Positions 7,115-12,948 of a stretch of 23,655 bases of DNA are shown one piece after another. The stretch is from Rhodoferax sp. GTDB taxonomy: Bacteria; Pseudomonadota; Gammaproteobacteria; Burkholderiales; Burkholderiaceae_C. Position 1 is the stretch's first letter. Every line of letters begins with the position of its first letter. Below the pieces are notes generated by a model, which saw only the letters and a list, made by a program, of their open reading frames with translations, searched no databases and was not told the DNA's origin. A program made the translations under genes and the position numbers. The stretch spans positions 1 to 23,655 of the forward strand of contig JAKFXU010000439.1 in assembly GCA_021731215.1 (NCBI GenBank), in the 5' to 3' direction.

Positions 7115-7511
7115 TGAATTTTTCCTGATTGATCGGTTTGAGCTGGCTCATCACGCGCATGAACTGGGCGGCGCCCGGGTCAATCTCGCGCTGGAAGGCA
7201 CGCTGCTGCTGGAAAACATCGAACCAACGTACGTCAGCGCCATGGTTCGCCAAATGCAGATGCACCTTGCAGCCAACAGCATCTGCCAGCTTGGTCAGTG
7301 TTTCGATCGACAGATTGGACGGCCCACGAAAGACCTTGGTGATGTAAGCGGGCGATACGCCTGCGCGCCGGGCCAATTCGGCATTGGTCACGCCATGGGC
7401 CTGCATGAAGGCGTTGAGCTCCGCCAGGAAAGCCACAGCCAACTTCTCCGCCTGATAGGCAGGAGTGGACTCCAGCTTTGCGTATAACGCGGCAAAACTT
7501 TTCTTGCTCAT
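7086..7511 (-). CDS. HigA/XRE-family antitoxin with C-terminal extension (TAC cassette)
   Basis: This 141-residue protein has a central helix-turn-helix: FMQAHGVTNAELARRAGVSP then AYITKVFRGPSNLSIETLTK then LADAVGCKVHLHLA (about residues 35-88). About 50 residues follow (from ADVRWFDVFQQQRAF to the hydrophobic end FAFAA). Such extensions in TAC antitoxins act as chaperone-addiction segments, which SecB-like proteins recognise; assigning that here is an inference. The ATG at 7511 overlaps the toxin stop as ATGA; an alternative start five codons earlier lies inside the toxin gene. The 3' end overlaps the SecB-like start by 29 bases. The protein is expected to neutralise the upstream toxin and repress the operon. 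Confidence 0.8.
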   Translation of the reverse strand: MSKKSFAALYAKLESTPAYQAEKLAVAFLAELNAFMQAHGVTNAELARRAGVSPAYITKVFRGPSNLSIETLTKLADAVGCKVHLHLANHGADVRWFDVFQQQRAFQREIDPGAAQFMRVMSQLKPINQEKFNDEKFAFAA

Positions 7512-7930
7512 AGTTCTTCTCTCCATTCAACGAGCCCGGCCTTGTCCGCCTGCTCGTATTTTTTTCTCGCCCTGATGGCCTTGTTCACTTCTTTAGGTGG
7601 CGTTTTCTGTGTTTTCTTCAAGAACATGTGCGTGCAGATGATCACGCTGCCCGTTGAGCCTTGAAAAAACAGAACCCGCAACTTGCCGGAAATAAATTCG
7701 TAAATTTTGTTGTTCGCATCAATTTGATGACACTGCGCAGGATTCAGCGCTTGTGGGCCAGCGCCGGCAACTTGTGCGAAATACGCCAAGAGCCGGTTTC
7801 GGGATGCTTCATAAGTGGCCTCGATATCGTTGAAATCATCAATCAGAGAGCAGGCAAGTGATCCATCGCCTTTTTCCCGAACGACGGCCCCTACCTGAAA
7901 CTTTGCTCTTTGTATCGACAGGATTTTCAA
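7508..7930 (-). CDS. HigB/RelE-superfamily (Gp49-like) toxin of TAC cassette
   Basis: The 140-residue protein contains NKIYEFISGKLRVLFFQGST then GSVIICTHMFLKKTQKTPPK then EVNKAIRARKKYEQADKAG. This is the YEFRSGKLRVLFF...LLHGFxKKTxKTPxxEIxxAxxRxxxY pattern of phage-derived Gp49-like/HigB mRNA interferases (PF05973). Most ribosome-dependent RelE-fold toxins cleave mRNA. It is longer than the usual 110 residues because of an N-terminal extension. The only in-frame start after an upstream stop is TTG at 7930, with no clear Shine-Dalgarno; a later start cannot be excluded. It is the first gene in toxin-antitoxin-chaperone order, with ATGA coupling to the antitoxin. Confidence 0.75.
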   Translation of the reverse strand: MKILSIQRAKFQVGAVVREKGDGSLACSLIDDFNDIEATYEASRNRLLAYFAQVAGAGPQALNPAQCHQIDANNKIYEFISGKLRVLFFQGSTGSVIICTHMFLKKTQKTPPKEVNKAIRARKKYEQADKAGLVEWREEL

Positions 7931-7934
7931 GATA

Positions 7935-7950
7935 TTAACTCATAGGTTAA
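7935..7950. promoter_or_regulatory. Inverted repeat upstream of TAC toxin (operator candidate)
   Basis: TTAAC and GTTAA face each other with six bases between them, ending 5 bases before the toxin TTG start, in an AT-rich stretch with TATGAG/TAATAT-like hexamers. The position fits autoregulation by the XRE antitoxin. Small arms, so low to moderate confidence. Confidence 0.4.
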
Positions 7951-8001
7951 CTTTTTGGGGAAAACTTTAGTTAGGGGATTCTAGGGCGTGTGGGTATTGG
8001 A

Positions 8002-8110
8002 CTACTGGTTTTTATCCAGATGAACTGCCATCCCCGGCGGAAAGCGGATGTCCAGTCCGTCCACGGCCAGCTTGCCGGAGATCAGGCGGGGGAGAAGAGC
8101 GTCACGGGTG
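8002..8110 (-). pseudogene. HsdS-like C-terminal remnant, copy 2
   Basis: The minus strand reads ETFDAFLTRDALLPRLISGK followed by LAVDGLDIRFPPGMAVHLDK and stops at 8002. DALLPRLISGKL is the typical end of type I restriction specificity subunits. The frame extends further upstream (to about 8223), but that part is not recognisable. It shares sequence with copy 1 at 6528-6625. No hsdM or hsdR is present in the window, so this is a leftover of a lost type I restriction locus. Confidence 0.5.
8029..8095. repeat. Direct repeat A2 (HsdS-tail sequence), right of TAC cassette
   Basis: Second copy of the repeat at 6541-6607, in the same orientation. The segment between the copies (about 1.4 kb) is the complete toxin-antitoxin-SecB cassette. 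Confidence 0.85.
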
Positions 8111-8297
8111 AGGAAAGCGTCGAAAGTTTCCCGCTCCAGGTAGCCCACGCCTTCGTCCCAGCGCTTGCAGTGCTGCGGTGCGCCTCGCCAAAGCGCAACA
8201 CCTCGGGCTCCATCTTCAGCCACCTCAGCCGCACATGCATCTTGTCTTGCGCAGGACGCCCGCTGTGCGATTTACCCCCGTCGTTTAGGCTCCCGCC

Positions 8298-9329
8298 ATG
8301 TCCGCCAAGGCCTACATCAATCCCAACATCCTGCGCTGGATGCGTGAGCACGGTGGGTTGGACGTGGGTGACGCCGCCCACGCCGCCGGCATTTCGCCGG
8401 AGCAACTGACCCTTTGGGAAGCGGGAGAAAGCCAACCCACATTCATTCAGGCGCAGAAACTGGCGCAGGCCCTGCACGCGCCGTTTGGCTACCTGTTTCT
8501 GACTGAGCCACCCGCTGAAGACCTGCCCCTGCCCGACCTCCGCACCATGGGCGGCGCCCCGGTGCCGCGCCCGAGCCTGGATTTGCTGGACACCATCCGC
8601 TTGTCGCTGCAACGGCAGGCCTGGTATCTGGACCACCTGCACGACCAGGGCGCCGAGCCCCTGCCCTTTGTGGCGCGCTTTGCAACGGACGCCCCGGTGC
8701 GAGCGGTGGCCGCTGACATGCGGGCCGTGCTGGGCATTGACATAGAGACAGGCCAGCGCAACTGGGAAGTCTATTTCCGCCAGCTGGTCGATGCGGCTGA
8801 GGCCGCTGGCATCCTCGTCATGCGCAGCGGCATCGTTGGCAACAACACGCACCGCCCGCTGGACGTGGCTGAGTTCAGAGGCTTTGCCATCAGCCACCCA
8901 CTGGCCCCACTCGTATTCATCAACAGCGCCGACGCCCCGGCCGCACGCCTGTTCACCCTGATGCACGAACTGGCCCACGTATGGGTGGGCAGCAGCGGCA
9001 TATCCAACGCCAGCCCCGCAACGCCCGGCAATGCCCGGCGTGAAGAAGTGTTCTGCAACGCCGTGGCCGGTGAGTTTCTGGCCCCGCATGACGTGTTCAC
9101 CCCCCTGTGGACTGCAAGCACCGCCAGCCTGGCCGAACTGGCCGCCTTTCGTAACGAGCCGGGCGGCGGCGGCAACTTTTACCGCAACGCCAGCGTCAAG
9201 AACAGCAAGCGCTTTGCCCGCGCCGTGTTGGCCGAGGCCCTGAGCGGCCGACTGCTGCTGCGGGATGCCGGACGCCTGCTTGGCGTGCAACCAGGCAAGC
9301 TGCGGCTGCTCGCAGGAGAGCTTGAATAG
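8298..9329 (+). CDS. XRE-family regulator fused to ImmA/IrrE metallopeptidase
   Basis: This 343-residue protein joins an N-terminal helix-turn-helix (GLDVGDAAHAAGISPEQLTL, WEAGESQPTFIQAQKLAQAL, about 20-60) to a C-terminal ImmA/IrrE zinc peptidase domain. The HELAH motif lies at 223-227 and a downstream EEVFCNAVAGEFLAP supplies the third ligand. Such fusions are regulators that cleave partner repressors or act as antitoxins; they frequently precede a DUF4411 PIN-like gene. That partner begins here at 9322, overlapping the 3' end, but is cut after 17 codons. The start region is shared with a second copy at 11206-11300, which supports the ATG at 8298. No Shine-Dalgarno is visible. Confidence 0.85.
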   Translation: MSAKAYINPNILRWMREHGGLDVGDAAHAAGISPEQLTLWEAGESQPTFIQAQKLAQALHAPFGYLFLTEPPAEDLPLPDLRTMGGAPVPRPSLDLLDTIRLSLQRQAWYLDHLHDQGAEPLPFVARFATDAPVRAVAADMRAVLGIDIETGQRNWEVYFRQLVDAAEAAGILVMRSGIVGNNTHRPLDVAEFRGFAISHPLAPLVFINSADAPAARLFTLMHELAHVWVGSSGISNASPATPGNARREEVFCNAVAGEFLAPHDVFTPLWTASTASLAELAAFRNEPGGGGNFYRNASVKNSKRFARAVLAEALSGRLLLRDAGRLLGVQPGKLRLLAGELE

Positions 9330-9420
9330 TGAATACCTGCTGGACGCCAACACGCTGATCGAGGCCAAAAACTGGGCCTCGACCATCAAGTTTCTATTTC
9401 GGCCCTTGTCAGCAGATTGA
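9322..9420 (+). pseudogene. DUF4411 (PIN-like) 5' stub
   Basis: A TTG at 9322, just after AGGAGAG and overlapping the ImmA stop, opens MNSEYLLDANTLIEAKN. This is the standard N-terminus of DUF4411 proteins, with the first acidic PIN residue in LLDAN. After AKN the sequence departs into WASTIKFLFRPLSAD and a stop, which is DNA belonging to the tail of the rloB-like gene. The rest of a DUF4411 gene lies 2.9 kb to the right (12292-12771), starting at the same codons. The gene is broken here. Confidence 0.8.
9345..9372 (+). repeat. 28-bp perfect direct repeat, left copy (DUF4411 codons)
   Basis: It encodes ANTLIEAKN of DUF4411 (begins CGCCAACACGCTGATC, ends GGCCAAAAAC). It is identical to 12292-12319, in the same orientation. 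The repeats bracket the RloAB and RES-Xre modules. Confidence 0.95.
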
Positions 9421-9910
9421 AGAGTTCGCTCAAGACGGTGATACGAGATCGGGCTTCGTCCACCACATCCCGGCTGAAATGTCGCAGGATGGATGTATCT
9501 GACGCTGCAGAACCAAAACGGGCTGAAAAAGCTTGCTTGAGTTGTGCCGTTGTCCGCCCTTCAACCGGTGCGCGATGCACTGTCAGCAACACCGCTTCGA
9601 GGCAGGGCTGGCAAGACATCACATGAATCTTGGCCTTGCGGGCAGCCGCACGGGTCTTGTCGTTCCAGTCGGAATCTGTATCCAGCAGAGTGGCCTTCAT
9701 GTCATATGCCGCATTGCGCGACTGGCGAAACGCGAAGTCAACCACATGCGCAGCCCCTTTGCCGCGCGCGTTCTTGATCGTCACCACAACGCCCGAGCCA
9801 CGTTGCACATACAAACCCTTCAAATGAAGCATGAACTGAACTTCTGCATCGCCCTCACCCACAAGCAATACCGTGCGCGCTACTTGACGCATTGTGGGGT
9901 TGCGCCTCAT
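9386..9910 (-). CDS. RloB-like TOPRIM protein (AbiLii-type abortive infection partner)
   Basis: The 174-residue protein carries a TOPRIM-like core: VLLVGEGDAEVQFMLHLKGL (acidic Glu at about 19 and 23) and LLDTDSDW (DxD at about 77-81). This is the pattern of the RloB family (PF13707), the small partner of an ABC-type ATPase in the rloA-rloB and lactococcal AbiL abortive-infection pairs. A nuclease role is inferred from the TOPRIM fold. The ATG overlaps the rloA stop as ATGA. The 3' end abuts the truncated DUF4411 stub (9322-9420) and overlaps it on the opposite strand, which marks an insertion edge. Confidence 0.75.
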   Translation of the reverse strand: MRRNPTMRQVARTVLLVGEGDAEVQFMLHLKGLYVQRGSGVVVTIKNARGKGAAHVVDFAFRQSRNAAYDMKATLLDTDSDWNDKTRAAARKAKIHVMSCQPCLEAVLLTVHRAPVEGRTTAQLKQAFSARFGSAASDTSILRHFSRDVVDEARSRITVLSELFNLLTRAEIET

Positions 9911-11091
9911 AGCTGGGGCACGGCGCCATAGGCACCTGCCATGTACTTGGCGTAGAAATTATCATCACTTCGGATGCCCTCCACGCTGTCAAGCCGCCAG
10001 GCGCTGCTCTCGTTGTTCGCGTCTTTTTCCACCAGCATCACCTGCGCCTTGTGCACGATATTCAGCACCTCCATCGCATGGCAGGTGAACAACAACTGGC
10101 CGCCACGCGGGTTGGTTGCCGGGTTGGCAAACAGGTCCAGAATCGGCGCCAGCATGTGCGGATGCAGATCGTTCTCGAACTCGTCAATCACGGCCAGGCC
10201 CCCCGTCTGCAGCACCGGCAGCAGGCGATGCAGCAGCACCAGCGCGCCTTGTGTGCCGCTGGATTCCAGCATGAACGGCAGTTCAAACTGCGCACCATTC
10301 GCGGCACGGTGAATGCCAAAAGGCAGCCAGACCTTGTCTTTCTTGCCGTCGGGCAGCACCGTTTCCAGCTCGCGCACCTGCACATCGCTCAAGCCCAGGT
10401 CCCACGCCGACAGCAGACGGACGAGTTGCTGGCGCTGCGCCTCTTCGCCCGCAAAGTACGCAGCCGCACGCATCAACTGGTTCGAGTCATTGACCATGCG
10501 GCCAAACTGATGAATATTGCTCCAGACGCTGCTGTTCACCAGGCGCTGCGCCAGCGGCACGCCGTATTGCGCGGCCGTGGCGATCAGCGACGCATTGGGC
10601 CGCACCTTGCGCGCCTCGGACGGCACAAAACCGAAATCCTGCTGCTTAATGTCATAGCCCTGCGCCGCTTCGTTCCATTCGCGCACAAACACGTAGCGCA
10701 TGCGCTCGTGCTTTACGTACAGGGCTTCGTGCAGCACCCGCTGCGGCGTGCAGCGCAGCGTGTAGCGCCACAAACGACCGTCAAAATCGACCTCCACCTC
10801 AAACTCCGACGGCTCGGTGGGCGCAGCCGCGTGCGGCTGAAACGGCAGCGGTGCGGCAGGATCGGCGCTGAACGAGTGGCGCAAAAACCAGTCCAGAAAC
10901 AGCACCGGCTTGAGCAGTGCCGTCTTGCCGCTGGCATTGGGTCCAATCACCGCCATGACCGTGCTCACCCGTTCGCCCGAGCCCGACTGGCGCGACCACA
11001 CCGCGTCAGGCACCTTGCGGTCCAGCAGCCAGGACACCTCGGTGCGTTCGCGGAAAGACTGGAAGTTGGAAAAGGCGTATCGGTGCAACAT
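9907..11091 (-). CDS. RloA/AbiLi-like ABC-type ATPase
   Basis: This 394-residue protein has Walker A VIGPNASGKTALLK (about 48-61), the start motif FSNFQSF for the N-terminal strand, a signature-like SSGTQGALVLLHRLL (277-291), Walker B GGLAVIDEFENDLHP (about 298-312) and a switch His in LLFTCHAME (about 337-345). This is the AAA_15/AAA_21 (OLD/RloA) class of SMC-like ATPases. There is no TOPRIM domain in it; that function is supplied by the downstream RloB-like gene. Together they resemble AbiL/RloAB phage-exclusion pairs, in which the ATPase is thought to sense infection and gate the effector. The upstream DNA (11092-11165) is very AT-rich. Confidence 0.8.
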   Translation of the reverse strand: MLHRYAFSNFQSFRERTEVSWLLDRKVPDAVWSRQSGSGERVSTVMAVIGPNASGKTALLKPVLFLDWFLRHSFSADPAAPLPFQPHAAAPTEPSEFEVEVDFDGRLWRYTLRCTPQRVLHEALYVKHERMRYVFVREWNEAAQGYDIKQQDFGFVPSEARKVRPNASLIATAAQYGVPLAQRLVNSSVWSNIHQFGRMVNDSNQLMRAAAYFAGEEAQRQQLVRLLSAWDLGLSDVQVRELETVLPDGKKDKVWLPFGIHRAANGAQFELPFMLESSGTQGALVLLHRLLPVLQTGGLAVIDEFENDLHPHMLAPILDLFANPATNPRGGQLLFTCHAMEVLNIVHKAQVMLVEKDANNESSAWRLDSVEGIRSDDNFYAKYMAGAYGAVPQL

Positions 11092-11165
11092 GGGTTGATT
11101 AAATCATATTTCAAACAAAATATTGTTTAATATTCTATTTGTTCAATAATTCACTCCGGCATGCT
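11092..11165 (-). promoter_or_regulatory. AT-rich promoter region of rloAB-like pair with inverted repeat
   Basis: In a GC-rich neighbourhood these 74 bases are strongly AT-rich. They contain a 6-bp-arm palindrome AAACAA-AATA-TTGTTT (11113-11128) and a TATGAT box on the minus strand (11108-11103) about 12 bases before the ATG. No strong -35 matches. The palindrome resembles the one near higBA (18291-18305). Confidence 0.45.
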
Positions 11166-11169
11166 CACA

Positions 11170-11775
11170 TCAAACCCCGAAAGAAAAACCCGGGATCGGC
11201 CCCTGGTTTAGACTCATGCCATGTCTGCCAAGGCCTACATCAATCCCCGAATCCTGCGCTGGATGCGTGAGCGCGGTGGGCTGGACCTGGGTGACTCCGT
11301 GCTCAAGTGCCAGTTCTTGAGGGCTCAGGCCGTCGACCAAGTCGTCACGCGGCAATTGAAATTTCTCCCGGAATGCGGTTTCGAAGTCCTCCGCAAGATA
11401 CAGCGCGGGCCAAGGGTTCAGTGTGTTCGGGTCCAGTTCAGCACCCGCATTGAATCGACCGCCAATGTTCTGGAGACTACCTGCGCAGGACAATGGCTCC
11501 AGGCTGTATTGGTAGGGCACAACGCGAACCCAGCGCGGCAGTTCTACGGTCGTTGGGAGAATTTCCTGGAGCGCTGCGATCAACTCAGGACGAAGTCTGC
11601 GTCGTTCAGGTTCGACACCAAAATACAGAACATCCTGAAGTTCATCGAGATCTCCCGAGACTGAGTTCCATTGCTGAAGTGAAGCTTCGCTGAACCGGTC
11701 AAGCTCAAGAATTCCACGGGGTCCCCGCGATGGAGCCGGACGCCTGGAAGGGATGGGCGGCTTGCGTTTGGGCAC
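11170..11775 (-). pseudogene. RES-domain toxin, C-terminally truncated and fused to read-through
   Basis: Residues 1-158 look like a RES-family NAD-degrading toxin of the longer type: LDELQDVLYFGVEPERRRLR, RWVRVVPYQYSLEPL and the core SLQNIGGRFNAGAELDPNTL with PWPALYLAEDFETAFREKF (Arg107 and the Glu of FRE). At about 11298 the homology ends after LSPQELALE. The last 43 codons are merely antisense to an ImmA start (11206-11300). The rest of the RES domain, including its conserved C-terminal Ser, is missing, so activity is doubtful. The start is GTG, 3 bases after the antitoxin stop, without an evident Shine-Dalgarno. Confidence 0.7.
11206..11300 (+). pseudogene. XRE-ImmA/IrrE 5' stub (second copy)
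   Basis: ATG at 11221 opens MSAKAYINPRILRWMRERGG followed by LDLGD, nearly identical in DNA and protein to the start of the ImmA gene at 8298 (MSAKAYINPNILRWMREHGG). The preceding GTTTAGACTC also matches GTTTAGGCTC before 8298. After about 11294 the sequence turns into the antisense of the RES gene. It is a decayed duplicate cut after about 25 codons. Confidence 0.85.
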
Positions 11776-11778
11776 GCG

Positions 11779-12177
11779 CTACGCAGGTTCAGGCGTGCTA
11801 ACCCGCTCCATCATCGCGTTGATGATGAACTTGCGCAGACGCTCATACCGCCCCAAGCGGATCATGTCGCGCGGCGACACATCGCCCAGCATCGGATTGC
11901 GGGCACGGAACCATGCGCTCGTCTTTTCGGGGTCACCATCAAACGCCCTGGCGACCATGTTGATGGTGCTGGCGATTTCCTCCAGCCGCTCGCGCATCTG
12001 CTCGGGCATCGCGTCGTCGTAGCGCACCGACTTCACTGACACCGACGCAAGGCGCGAAACATCTTCTTTTTTTAGCCCGAGCAAACTGGGCACTCGTTTG
12101 GCATCAAACGCGTGCCCATGACCGAAATGCAAAAGATCGTCGGGAACGGTGTCGAACAGACTGAAGCCGGGTGACAT
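11779..12177 (-). CDS. Xre/MbcA/ParS-type antitoxin (DUF2384 family) of RES pair
   Basis: The 132-residue protein ends with the ParS/Xre/MbcA toxin-binding pattern: ASTINMVARAFDGDPEKTSA with WFRARNPMLGDVSPRDMIRL and GRYERLRKFIINAMMERV. The middle (VPSLLGLKKEDVSRLASVSV) fits the preceding helix-turn-helix. These antitoxins insert their C-terminus into the RES active site. The ATG at 12177 is preferred over 12201 because AGGA lies eight bases before it. It stands upstream of and 3 bases from the RES gene, the usual order. With the toxin truncated, this antitoxin may persist alone. Confidence 0.8.
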   Translation of the reverse strand: MSPGFSLFDTVPDDLLHFGHGHAFDAKRVPSLLGLKKEDVSRLASVSVKSVRYDDAMPEQMRERLEEIASTINMVARAFDGDPEKTSAWFRARNPMLGDVSPRDMIRLGRYERLRKFIINAMMERVSTPEPA

Positions 12178-12242
12178 GGTGCTAGTCCTGGATTGCAGCA
12201 TTAGGGCTACTTAGCTTGAGAGGAAAAACATATTTAAACCAC

Positions 12243-12271
12243 ACTATAACCAGATTTTCTACATCTTTCAA
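12243..12271 (-). promoter_or_regulatory. Sigma70-type promoter for xre-res operon
   Basis: On the minus strand TTGAAA (12271-12266) and TATAGT (12248-12243) are separated by exactly 17 bases, a close match to consensus. The predicted start is about 12236, some 60 bases before the antitoxin ATG. The surrounding DNA is AT-rich. Confidence 0.65.
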
Positions 12272-12277
12272 ACAAGC

Positions 12278-12771
12278 TACCGCAATGCCAGCGCCAACAC
12301 GCTGATCGAGGCCAAAAACCGCTACTACCAAATGAGCCTTTGCCCCGGCTACTGGGACTGGCTGCGCAAAGCCAACCATGCGGGTGAAGTGGCCAGCATC
12401 CGCAGCGTGCGCGATGAACTGCTACGTGGCAACGACGCGCTAGCCGAATGGACCAAAGGCCACGCCCCCTGTTCCTGGAAGAATCCGACCAGGCCACCCA
12501 GACGGCTTTTGCCCAAGTAGCCCAGCATGTGGCCAGCACTGCCCCGCAAATGAAAGCTGGCGCGCTTGATGAATTCCTAGGCGGCGCCGACCCGTGGCTG
12601 ATCGCCAAGGCCATGACGATCAACGCCACGGTGGTGACGCATGAGCAACTGAACCTTGCCGTCCGCCGTAAATTTTTGATCCCCAACGTCTGTCAGCACT
12701 TCGGGGTGCAGTTTGTTGATACGTTTGAGTTGTTGAATGCGTTGGAGGCTCGGTTTGTGTTGGGGGGATGA
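12278..12771 (+). pseudogene. DUF4411 (PIN-like) gene, missing 5' end and frameshifted
   Basis: Frame 1 reads ANTLIEAKNRYYQMSLCPGY, WDWLRKANHAGEVASIRSVR, DELLRGNDALAEWTKG, which is the DUF4411 N-terminal half. Near the C-run at about 12463-12470 the homology moves to another frame: LFLEESDQATQTAFAQVAQH, then MKAGALDEFLGGADPWLIAK, AMTINATVVTHEQLN, ending at 12771. So one frameshift interrupts it, and the first codons (MNSEYLLD) are absent. Just before ANTL the codons YRNAS match an internal piece of ImmA (9179-9194), which indicates a deletion junction. DUF4411 members are PIN-domain-like and pair with XRE-ImmA genes. Confidence 0.75.
12292..12319 (+). repeat. 28-bp perfect direct repeat, right copy (DUF4411 codons)
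   Basis: Identical to 9345-9372. The copies are 2,947 bases apart and enclose RloAB, the ImmA stub and RES-Xre. Confidence 0.95.
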
Positions 12772-12884
12772 AATCGACCCGCTGCCGACATTCCTTGGTC
12801 AAGATCGGGCGCGGCAAAGCAGTCGGTCAAGAGTGGGTGGACGAACCAGCTGCCAAGTGCCTGCGCATGAAGATGTCAACCTGA
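12768..12884 (+). other. Small open frame coupled to DUF4411 stop (doubtful gene)
   Basis: ATG overlaps the DUF4411 stop as ATGA and opens 38 codons (MKSTRCRHSLVKIGRGKAVG, then QEWVDEPAAKCLRMKMST). It is basic and has no recognisable family. The ATGA overlap is the only positive sign. It may be chance or the start of a lost third gene. The remaining DNA to 12948 shows no feature. Confidence 0.2.
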
Positions 12885-12948
12885 CCGCAGCTCTAAGTCT
12901 GTCGCGCCGTAGACCATTCGCTTGCGTTCTCCACATCGCGCAAGCTTA

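Noticed and set aside
8082..9389. 435-codon open frame on the minus strand across the ImmA gene
   Set aside because: Antisense to the clear XRE-ImmA protein (HELAH motif); Gly/Ala/Gln/His-rich composition without any domain, a by-product of high GC.
10051..11130. 359-codon plus-strand frame across the RloA-like gene
   Set aside because: Antisense to the Walker A/B ATPase; Arg/Gln/His-rich shadow.
11221..11664. 147-codon plus-strand ORF starting MSAKAYINPR
   Set aside because: Only the first 25 codons match ImmA; the rest is antisense to the RES gene.
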